Source: Kribbella sp. ALI-6-A (GTDB lineage Bacteria > Actinomycetota > Actinomycetes > Propionibacteriales > Kribbellaceae). Taken from it: a stretch of 64,000 bases of DNA. The stretch is taken from the NCBI RefSeq assembly GCF_001984195.1, contig NZ_MTQN01000012.1, positions 868,001 through 932,000 of the forward strand, in the 5' to 3' direction. The notes beneath the pieces are model-generated. The model had not been told where the DNA came from. It saw nothing but the letters and a program-made list of their open reading frames with translations, and made no database searches. Each line of letters opens with the position of its first letter. Position 1 is the stretch's first letter. A program made the translations under genes and the position numbers. Below are positions 1-6,615 of this stretch, one piece after another.

Positions 1-81
1 GCCGTCCCGGCCGACACCGTCGTGTGCCTGCCGGTGGTCCGCCCGTCGCAGCCGATCCCGTCGGGCCAGAACCCGAACTGA
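1..81 (+). CDS. C-terminal end of an unidentified protein (cut by window edge)
   Basis: Reading from base 1 in frame 1 gives 26 residues ending in PSGQNPN before a TGA at 79-81. The piece is rich in Pro and Val and has one Cys. No other + strand stop interrupts it and the next real gene is convergent, so this is most likely the tail of a + strand gene whose body lies to the left. Its family cannot be named from so little. A chance open frame of this size cannot be excluded. Confidence 0.45.
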   Translation, partial: AVPADTVVCLPVVRPSQPIPSGQNPN

Positions 82-110
82 TCAGCAGAAACAGCCAGGG
101 GTTTCAAGGC

Positions 111-342
111 TCAGAGCAAAGAACAAAGACAGAAAAGACTTGGGCTTCTTGCCGTTGATCGGCCGACCGGTGGCGTCATCCGGTGATGATGGTGGACACC
201 CTCGGTGCGAGTGCAAACCGCGTTTTCCCATGTCGCTCCCGGCCCGTCGGGAACCGGACGCCGCACCAACAGGTGACGTCAGCCAGGCACTTCCTACTCT
301 CTCTTCTCTTCTTTGCTCTCTTGTCTCTTGTGTTTGCTCTGA
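111..342. repeat. Intergenic stretch bounded by inverted purine/pyrimidine-rich arms
   Basis: The arm starting TCAGAGCAAA at 111 is matched by its exact complement TTTGCTCTGA ending at 342. The similarity continues imperfectly for about 30 bases: an A/G-rich tract (about 111-139) faces a C/T-rich tract (about 290-342). The roughly 230 bases between are ordinary GC-rich sequence with no convincing gene. The layout could be a long imperfect hairpin acting as terminator between the convergent partial gene and the antiporter, or a small degraded element. Confidence 0.4.
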
Positions 343-368
343 CACGTGGTCTTGGTACACGCCGTGTC

Positions 369-1877
369 CTACACCTGTTCGCGGCCTCGTTCGCCGAACC
401 AGCCCGCCAGGCGGCCGGCTCGGCTGACGGCTCGGAGGCGGCGGATGGTTTGCTCGCGGCGGGGAGTGGGCGTGACGACGAGCATCGCGTCGCCCGCGCG
501 GAGGACCGTGCGGAGGTCGGGGACGAAGGCCTGGTGAGCCCGGACCACCAAGGACACCGAGACGCCGGCGGGCAGCCGGAGTTCGCCGATCTCGACGCCC
601 GCCAGGCGGGATTCGCTCGGGATCTGGACCTGGAGCATGTCCGCGCCCAGCGACTCCAGCGGTGCCACGTCGATGTCGACCTCGTGAGCGGCGTTGTCGT
701 CGAGCACGTTGAGGCGGCGGGCCAGCCATGGCAGCGACGGGCCCTGGAGCAGCGTGAACAGCAGGACCAGGACGAACACGACGTCGAAGATCCGGTCGGC
801 CTGGGGAACGTGTTCGGCCAGCGGGATCGTCGCCAGGACGATCGGGACGGCGCCGCGCAGCCCGGCCCAGGCGATGAAGGTCTGCTCGTTCCACGGCATC
901 CGGAACGGCGTCGCCGACAACCCGACGGCCGCGAACCGGCCCACCACCGTCACCGCGATCCCGATCACCAGCGCGACCCCGACGTCGTCCATCCCGATCC
1001 GCCCCGGTGACGCGAGCAGGCCGAGCATCACGAACAGCCCGATCTGCGCCAGCCAGGCGACGCCGTCGACGAACGACCGGGTCGCGATCCGGTGCGGCAG
1101 CTCGGCGCGGCCGAGGATCAGGCTGGTCACGTACACGGCGGCGAACCCGCTGACGTGCAGCAGGACCGCGCCCCCGGCGTACGAGATGAAGGCGAGCGAC
1201 ACGATCGCGAGCGGGTACAGACCGGCTGATCCGAGCGCGACCCGGCGGAGCAGGCCGACGCTCACCCAGCCGACCAGGAAGCCGAACAGGGCCCCGCCGA
1301 TCAGCTCGTAGAGCACCAGCCCGCTGAAGTGCAGCAGACCCTTCTCGCCGATCGCCCCCGTGCTGACCAGGGTGACCAGCAGAACGGTCGGGGCGTCGTT
1401 CAACCCGGACTCCGCCTCCAGCGCGCCGCGCAGCCGTGGCCGGATCGGCACCTTGCGCAGGACCGAGAAGACCGCCGCCGCGTCCGTCGGCGACGTGACG
1501 GCTCCGAGCAGTACGGCGAGCTGCCAGTCCAGCCCGAGCACGTAGTGCGCCACACAGGCGACGACGCCGATCGAGACGCCCACGCCGAGCGTCGCCAGCA
1601 CGATGCCGAGCGGCATCACGGGGCGGACCTCGTTCCACCGGGTGGTCAGGCCACCTTCGGTGAGGATGATCACCAGCGCCGCGAACCCGAGCGCGTGCGC
1701 GAGCTGCGCGTCCTCGAACTGGATCCCGAGCGCGGACTCGCCCAGCAGCAGCCCCATGCCGAGGTAGATCAGCAGCGAGGGCAGCCCGAGGCGGCCGGAC
1801 AGCCGCACGGCGACGATCGCCACCAGCAGCACCGCGGCGCCGGCCAGCAAGATCCGGTCGAGTTCGTGCACGTCCAC
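369..1877 (-). CDS. nhaP2: Potassium/proton antiporter, CPA1 family (NhaP2/CvrA-like)
   Basis: This 502-residue integral membrane antiporter should exchange cytoplasmic K+ (or Na+) for protons. About a dozen hydrophobic segments fill residues 5-390. Two conserved polar motifs of the family are visible: SPTD at 129-132 and ESGLND at 156-161, which hold the ion-coupling acidic residues. After the last membrane span, residues 400-490 form a soluble TrkA-C/RCK_C-like domain typical of NhaP2/CvrA and of many actinobacterial K+/H+ antiporters. The GTG at 1877 gives the family's usual N-terminus, a first helix right after a short polar start; a second GTG two codons later is an alternative. It is a single gene transcribed toward the left edge. 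Ion preference cannot be read from sequence. Confidence 0.9.
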   Translation of the reverse strand: MDVHELDRILLAGAAVLLVAIVAVRLSGRLGLPSLLIYLGMGLLLGESALGIQFEDAQLAHALGFAALVIILTEGGLTTRWNEVRPVMPLGIVLATLGVGVSIGVVACVAHYVLGLDWQLAVLLGAVTSPTDAAAVFSVLRKVPIRPRLRGALEAESGLNDAPTVLLVTLVSTGAIGEKGLLHFSGLVLYELIGGALFGFLVGWVSVGLLRRVALGSAGLYPLAIVSLAFISYAGGAVLLHVSGFAAVYVTSLILGRAELPHRIATRSFVDGVAWLAQIGLFVMLGLLASPGRIGMDDVGVALVIGIAVTVVGRFAAVGLSATPFRMPWNEQTFIAWAGLRGAVPIVLATIPLAEHVPQADRIFDVVFVLVLLFTLLQGPSLPWLARRLNVLDDNAAHEVDIDVAPLESLGADMLQVQIPSESRLAGVEIGELRLPAGVSVSLVVRAHQAFVPDLRTVLRAGDAMLVVTPTPRREQTIRRLRAVSRAGRLAGWFGERGREQV

Positions 1878-1961
1878 AGGCTCGGCCCCTCGGGGTCGGG
1901 GGCTGCAGCTTAATTGACCCCTGCCTCGGGCAACGAATCATCTCACCGGGGCGCGGCGCAC

Positions 1962-2007
1962 CGGAAAAGACGAGGACCCTGACGCATCACACAGCATCAG
2001 GGTCCTC
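1962..2007 (-). terminator. Rho-independent terminator of tRNA-Ser
   Basis: Perfect 11-bp inverted repeat, GAGGACCCTGA at 1972-1982 and TCAGGGTCCTC at 1997-2007, with a 14-base loop. Read on the minus strand it lies 26 bases past the tRNA 3' end and is followed by GTCTTTTCC, a short U-run. Confidence 0.85.
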
Positions 2008-2032
2008 GGCGTTACTACCACCCGAAGGTGGT

Positions 2033-2123
2033 TGGCGGTGGCGGAGGGATTTGAACCCTCGGAAGGGGGGTACCCTTCACGCGCTTTCGAGGCGCGCTCC
2101 TTCGGCCGCTCGGACACGCCACC
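2033..2123 (-). tRNA. tRNA-Ser, anticodon CGA
   Basis: The minus strand reads as a class II tRNA with a long variable arm. The acceptor stem GGTGGCG (2117-2123) pairs with CGCCACC (2037-2043), followed by discriminator G and an encoded CCA at 2033-2035. The anticodon loop CTCGAAA gives CGA, which decodes UCG. The T-arm GGTTCAAATCC is canonical. A terminator follows directly. Confidence 0.97.
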
Positions 2124-2136
2124 GCCGCAGAGGCTA

Positions 2137-2607
2137 TCAAGACCTGTGCCGAATGAAGAAATCGCGGAGCCGGGCGCCCGCTTCGTCGGCCATCACACCG
2201 CCGATCACCTCGGGCCGATGGTTGAGCCGGCGGTCCCGGACGACGTCCCACAGCGACCCGACCGCGCCCGCTTTTTCGTCGTACGCCGCGAAGACCAGAC
2301 GGTCCAGCCGGGACAGCACGATCGCGCCGGCGCACATCGTGCAGGGCTCCAGCGTCACGACCAACGTGCAGCCGGTCAGCCGCCACTCCCCGACCGCCTG
2401 GGCCGCCGCCCGGATCGCCAGCACCTCGGCGTGCGCGGTCGGGTCTCCGGTCGCCTCGCGCTCGTTGTGGCCGCGGCCGATCACCTCGCCGTTGGCGTCC
2501 ACGACGACCGCACCGATCGGTACGTCGGCGCTGCCGCGGGCCTGCTCGGCCTCGTCCAGCGCCAGTTCCATCAGCCGGGACCAGGCCCGGCGCGCCGGGT
2601 CAGCCAA
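2137..2607 (-). CDS. tadA: tRNA-specific adenosine deaminase TadA
   Basis: This 156-residue enzyme deaminates A34 to inosine in tRNA-Arg(ACG). It has the complete zinc-dependent cytidine-deaminase-like signature: HAE at 59-61 (zinc ligand and catalytic Glu) and PCTMC at 88-92 (two zinc Cys). The length is normal for bacterial TadA. The start at 2607 overlaps the end of the upstream TadA-associated gene by 8 bases, so the two are probably translationally coupled. It stops just upstream of tRNA-Ser on the same strand. Confidence 0.95.
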   Translation of the reverse strand: MADPARRAWSRLMELALDEAEQARGSADVPIGAVVVDANGEVIGRGHNEREATGDPTAHAEVLAIRAAAQAVGEWRLTGCTLVVTLEPCTMCAGAIVLSRLDRLVFAAYDEKAGAVGSLWDVVRDRRLNHRPEVIGGVMADEAGARLRDFFIRHRS

Positions 2608-3100
2608 CGGCCTCGATCGCCTCGTGGAACTGGTTGCCGAAGCCGAGCGCGTCGGCGATCTCCTCGAGCATCTCCTCGGGATACAGGTCGACGTCGTCGA
2701 TCAGCGCGCCGAGGTCCATCGCGCTCATGCCCAGGTCGGCCACGATCGCGAGGTCGCCGGCCGGGACCTGGTCGTCGTCGTCCTCGGCCAGCGGGATGTC
2801 CAGCTCGTCGATCACCTGCTTGGCCAGCGGCCACTCGGTGGCGGCGGTCACGTCGGACAGCAGCAGCCGCGCGCGCCCGCCGTCCACCCGGATCACCATG
2901 AAGAAGTCCTCGTCCACCGAGACCATCCCGATCACCCCCGCGTCGCCGGGATAGCGCCGCAGCGCCGACACCAGCGAGGACAGGTCGGGCTCGCCGCGCA
3001 GTGGCAGCGGCGTGACGGTCCAGACCCCGTCCTCGATGTAAGCCGCGAGCGCGAAGTCGAGCTCGGTGGTCGTCATCGGCCCAGCCGTGGGATCAGACAC
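2600..3100 (-). CDS. tRNA adenosine deaminase-associated protein (actinobacterial)
   Basis: This 166-residue acidic soluble protein matches the conserved actinobacterial family that sits directly upstream of tadA. The sequence has an alternating beta/alpha layout, a mid-protein run of acidic residues (EDDDD near residue 105) and an acidic C-terminus. No catalytic motif is visible. The function is unknown; physical or regulatory partnership with TadA is inferred from invariant gene order and the 8-base overlap. The ATG at 3100 was taken as start; an internal ATG eight codons later is possible. Confidence 0.85.
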   Translation of the reverse strand: MSDPTAGPMTTTELDFALAAYIEDGVWTVTPLPLRGEPDLSSLVSALRRYPGDAGVIGMVSVDEDFFMVIRVDGGRARLLLSDVTAATEWPLAKQVIDELDIPLAEDDDDQVPAGDLAIVADLGMSAMDLGALIDDVDLYPEEMLEEIADALGFGNQFHEAIEAVG

Positions 3101-3234
3101 GGCCTCATCGTCGCAGAATCACGCGTCCGGTGGGAGGGATCCCCGATCTCGAGCCGGTATCGGTGCCCCGGCAGTTACCGTACGACGACGCCGCGCGACC
3201 TCCTCAGGCCCGCACGGTGAACGGCCCGTGGACT

Positions 3235-4581
3235 CTACGGCTGCACGCTGAACGGGCCGAAGACACCGGTCGCGCTGCTGGCGGTCGTCGGCAGCTTGGT
3301 CGGGTAGGTGAGCATCACCTGGAAACTCTGGCCGGGCTGAACGGGTACTCCCCACCGGGTGTAGAAGTACCCGCTGACGGACGTCCGTGCCGCGCCGACC
3401 ATCCACCACGCGGCCTCCCCGACCGGCCGGACGTGCACCTCGACCACCTGGTTGCCGACCGGGCCCAGTGTTCCGTCGGCCCGCCGGTACTTGAGGTTGC
3501 CGAAGGTGGACATCGTCGAATCCCGGCGGATCGGCAAGCCGGCGGTCGGCGCGACCACCGATCCGACGAAGTACGTCGGTGACTTCGGCAGCGCCGTCAC
3601 CTTGACGCTGACCTCGCGCGACGGCGAGTTGTCCACCCGCTCGCCGCGCACCCACACCCGCAGCCGGTGGGTTCCGGCCTTCGTCGGCATCCAGTAGCGC
3701 GAGTAGACGCCGTTGGCCGGGATCGGCCCGTACGACGGGGTGGTGACCCAGGCAGTGCCGTTGAACACCTGCAGATCCGCGTGCAGCTTGCCCGGGTACG
3801 CCGACCCGGAGACCTTCCACCAGCCGTTCACGTATGCCGTGGGCAGGGCGCTCAGGTAGCTCATCGCGATCAGCTTGTGCGCGGTGCGGTAATCGGTGAG
3901 CTCCGCGACGTAGTTGCCGCTGGCAGCGGTGGATGCCCTGAGCGTGGTGTTCTGCGTGAACGCGACGGTCGTCCGGAAGCGCCCGGCCGCGTCGGTCGTC
4001 GCGGTGGCGATCAACAGGTCCTTGGTCTGGTGCAGGAGCCGAACGGTCGTGTTGGGCGCCGCGACGAGCGCGCCGGTGTTCGAGTACCGCCGCAGCTGAC
4101 CGGACAGCGTCGTGCGGGCTGTCCCGCTGGTCCGGGCCGGCTGGTCGAGGGTGAGCTCGCTGCCCCGGTAGACGTGGAACGGAAGGTTGGTCTGCAGCTC
4201 GTTCGCGCCGTGCGTCACCTTCGTGACCACCCAGTCGCCGCCGCCGGTCGCGGCGGTGAGCGGGAGCCACCCGTACCAGGTCCAGCTCGGCGGCATGCCC
4301 CGCCCGCCCTGCTCCGTCAGCGCGACCGTCTGCTGGTTCGAGCCGTCGGCCTTGCGCACGTGCGCGACCATCCCGGCACAGTCGAGGCTGTCGCGGTACA
4401 GGTGCATCTCGATCGGCACCCGGACCGACGCCTTGAGCACGATCGTCTCGACCGGTGAACGGTCCTGGCTGATCGAGGGCTGGTTGTAGAGACACTCGTC
4501 CTCGGCGGCCGCGGCGGCGACCGGCGGGACCGCGACGGCGACCATCACGGCCGCGAGGAGTACTACGAGACGTCGGCGCAT
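3235..4581 (-). CDS. Secreted protein with Ig-like repeats, function unknown
   Basis: This 448-residue protein has a clear Sec signal peptide: MRRR, a hydrophobic stretch of Val/Ala, and cleavage after an AAAA run near residue 27. The mature part is beta-rich. It contains segments typical of bacterial Ig-like modules (strings such as TTVRLL and TDAAGRFRTTVAF near residues 165-190, and an SGYFYTRW region near the C-terminus). No catalytic motif was found. A Shine-Dalgarno-like GGAAAGG lies about 7 bases before the ATG. It stands alone between the tadA pair and the small basic gene. A cell-surface or extracellular role is inferred. Confidence 0.75.
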   Translation of the reverse strand: MRRRLVVLLAAVMVAVAVPPVAAAAAEDECLYNQPSISQDRSPVETIVLKASVRVPIEMHLYRDSLDCAGMVAHVRKADGSNQQTVALTEQGGRGMPPSWTWYGWLPLTAATGGGDWVVTKVTHGANELQTNLPFHVYRGSELTLDQPARTSGTARTTLSGQLRRYSNTGALVAAPNTTVRLLHQTKDLLIATATTDAAGRFRTTVAFTQNTTLRASTAASGNYVAELTDYRTAHKLIAMSYLSALPTAYVNGWWKVSGSAYPGKLHADLQVFNGTAWVTTPSYGPIPANGVYSRYWMPTKAGTHRLRVWVRGERVDNSPSREVSVKVTALPKSPTYFVGSVVAPTAGLPIRRDSTMSTFGNLKYRRADGTLGPVGNQVVEVHVRPVGEAAWWMVGAARTSVSGYFYTRWGVPVQPGQSFQVMLTYPTKLPTTASSATGVFGPFSVQP

Positions 4582-4643
4582 GGCCGCACCTTTCCGAGCG
4601 AGGAGGATCCTTGCTCAGCCAGATGCACGCGGGGGCCGGAAAG

Positions 4644-4814
4644 TTAGTGGTGGTACGTCGCCCGCCGCATCGCGGCGCGGATCTGCCGGACCTTCGCGCG
4701 CCGAGGAGCGATCCGGTCGCGCAGCGCCTTGGCCTCTTCGAGTTCGCGCAGGAAGGCGGCGCGGCGGCGCAGGCGGTCGAGTTGTTCGGGCGACTTGCCG
4801 GCGTTGTCGGTCAC
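4644..4814 (-). CDS. Small basic helical protein (56 aa), conserved in actinobacteria
   Basis: A GTG at 4814 opens a 56-residue frame that is almost all alpha-helical and strongly charged. It reads SPEQLDRLRRRAAFLRELEE, then an Arg-rich helix ending ATYHH. Small proteins with the same pattern (SPEQL-xRLRRRAxYLREL) are familiar hypothetical proteins of streptomycetes and relatives, from memory only. No function is known; nucleic-acid binding is a guess from charge. It diverges from upp. Confidence 0.65.
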   Translation of the reverse strand: MTDNAGKSPEQLDRLRRRAAFLRELEEAKALRDRIAPRRAKVRQIRAAMRRATYHH

Positions 4815-4944
4815 GGGCGCGTCCGTTCGGTCGGTTGAGGTAGACACCCTGGGGCGGGCGGGTACGAACCAAAATCGACTGCGTGAAAACCGTAACAGCG
4901 GGCGAGGTTTCGGGAGAGGAATCGCCGACGGTAGCGTTCCGGCC

Positions 4945-5586
4945 ATGCAGATCCTCGTCGTGGACCACCCGCTCGTCGCCCACAAGCTCACCGCGCTGCG
5001 GGACCGGGTGACGGACTCGCCGACGTTCCGGCGGCTGACCGAGGAGCTGGTCACGCTGCTGGCCTACGAGGCGACCCGCGACGTCCGCACCGGCCCGATC
5101 ACCGTCCAGACGCCGGTGGCCGAGGCCGACGGCATCAAGCTGACCTCGCCGAAGCCGCTCGTCGTACCGATCCTGCGGGCCGGGCTGGGCATGCTCGAGG
5201 GCATGACCCGGCTGCTGCCGACGGCCGAGGTCGGGTTCCTCGGCATGATCCGCAACGAGGAGACCCTGACCGCCTCGACGTACGCCGAACGGCTGCCCGA
5301 GGACCTGCACGGCCGGCAGTGCTACGTACTCGACCCGATGCTGGCCACCGGCGGCACGCTGGCGGCGGCGATCCAGTTCCTGGTCGACCGCGGCGCCGAC
5401 CACATCACCGCGATCTGCCTGCTGGCCGCGCCGGAGGGCGTCGAGCGGATCGAGCGCGAACTGGCCGACCTGAACGTGCCCTGCACGCTGGTGATCGCCG
5501 GCATGGACTCCCACCTGAACGACAAGGGCTACATCGTGCCCGGCCTGGGCGACGCCGGCGACCGCCTGTACGGCGTCGCCCAGTAA
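4945..5586 (+). CDS. upp: Uracil phosphoribosyltransferase
   Basis: This 213-residue cytosolic enzyme makes UMP from uracil and PRPP in pyrimidine salvage. The type I PRTase fold is evident: PILRAGLGM near residue 75-83, the PRPP-binding loop LDPMLATGGT near residues 131-140, and the C-terminal uracil-binding stretch GDAGDRLYG. Length matches bacterial Upp. The ATG at 4945 gives the standard N-terminus QILVVDHPLVAHKL; longer readings upstream have no homology-like content. It is monocistronic and faces a convergent propeller gene six bases after its stop. Confidence 0.97.
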   Translation: MQILVVDHPLVAHKLTALRDRVTDSPTFRRLTEELVTLLAYEATRDVRTGPITVQTPVAEADGIKLTSPKPLVVPILRAGLGMLEGMTRLLPTAEVGFLGMIRNEETLTASTYAERLPEDLHGRQCYVLDPMLATGGTLAAAIQFLVDRGADHITAICLLAAPEGVERIERELADLNVPCTLVIAGMDSHLNDKGYIVPGLGDAGDRLYGVAQ

Positions 5587-5592
5587 CCGGAC

Positions 5593-6555
5593 TCAGACCA
5601 GCTTGGTGTTGCAGAAGAAGTTGGCCCGGCGGTCGCCGGCGACGCCCGACGCGAAGCCGAAGCACAGCCGCGCGGTCGCGTCGGTGCCGCCGTACACGGC
5701 GATGCCCTCGGCCTCGCGGTGGATCAGGTCCGCACCGGCCGGAGTGAGGAACGAGTCGACGATCCGGCCTTTCTTGAGGTCGTAGCACCACAGCTTCGAG
5801 TTGATCTTGCTCGGGTCCGGGGTGCCGCCGGGATAGGCCTCGCCTTCCCAGAAGTACACGTACGAGCCGTACAGCGCCCAGCCCTGGAAGTCGATGCCGG
5901 GGGTGAACGCCGGTTGCTTGAAGCTGGCCAGGACCGTGCTGAAGTCACCGTTCTGGGCGGCGGCCAGCGAGTAGATGTTGATGTGCATGCCGTCGGCCAG
6001 CGAGTAGCGCACGCCGAGCCGCCCGTACCGCTGGTCGACGGCCGGAGTGAACACCGCGCCGTCCGCGACCGGCTTCCACTTGGTCAGCGACGGCGAGTCC
6101 TTGGTCAGCGTCGCGCCGTCCTGCCACGGGAAACGGCAGATCTGCCGGCCTCGCCCGTTGGCGGTGTCGACATCGGTCTCGGTCCACAGGTACGACGTAC
6201 TGCCGACGCCCTGCGCCCCGATCGAGACGCCGTGACCGAAGCCGGTCAGATACATGCGGCCGAGCACGTTCCCGGCGAAGTCCAGCCGGCTGAGCGTCAG
6301 CGTGCCGGTACTGGCGGCGGTCCCGGACTTCAGCTGCGCGGTGAACAGCCGGTGGTTCGGGGTGTCGAAGGCCATCGACTGCATCACGGTCGTGTCCGCC
6401 AGCGGCTTGTGCTGGAAGAGCGCGTGGGTGGGCGCGCTCAGCTTGAACCGTTTGGTGTGGCGCAGGGTGTCAGGGCGGGCGGAGGCGGTGATCGGCACTT
6501 GGGCGACCCCGGCGGCGAGCATCGCGCCGAGCAGTCCACGGCGGGTGAGAGTCAT
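5593..6555 (-). CDS. Exported beta-propeller protein (phage-baseplate/TagC-like fold)
   Basis: This 320-residue protein starts with a twin-arginine-like signal, LTRRGLLGAMLAAG, and an Ala-rich cleavage region (ASA near residue 26). The mature part shows regularly spaced beta-strands and motifs such as SMAFDTPNHRLF, YLWTE, GLWCYDLKKG-like turns and a terminal HREAEGIAVY stretch. These match, from memory, a family annotated as teichoic-acid protein C-like or phage baseplate-like propellers, common in actinomycete secretomes. Substrate and function are unknown. Whether export is by Tat or Sec is uncertain. Confidence 0.65.
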   Translation of the reverse strand: MTLTRRGLLGAMLAAGVAQVPITASARPDTLRHTKRFKLSAPTHALFQHKPLADTTVMQSMAFDTPNHRLFTAQLKSGTAASTGTLTLSRLDFAGNVLGRMYLTGFGHGVSIGAQGVGSTSYLWTETDVDTANGRGRQICRFPWQDGATLTKDSPSLTKWKPVADGAVFTPAVDQRYGRLGVRYSLADGMHINIYSLAAAQNGDFSTVLASFKQPAFTPGIDFQGWALYGSYVYFWEGEAYPGGTPDPSKINSKLWCYDLKKGRIVDSFLTPAGADLIHREAEGIAVYGGTDATARLCFGFASGVAGDRRANFFCNTKLV

Positions 6556-6615
6556 ACGGGTGAGACTAAACGCCTTATTTCACACTTTCAGCAGTTCGCT
6601 TCCCAAGATTTTCTG

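Noticed and set aside
2033..2123. tRNA-Ser as an integration site of a mobile element
   Set aside because: No integrase, no direct repeat of the tRNA 3' end nearby and flanking genes are housekeeping.
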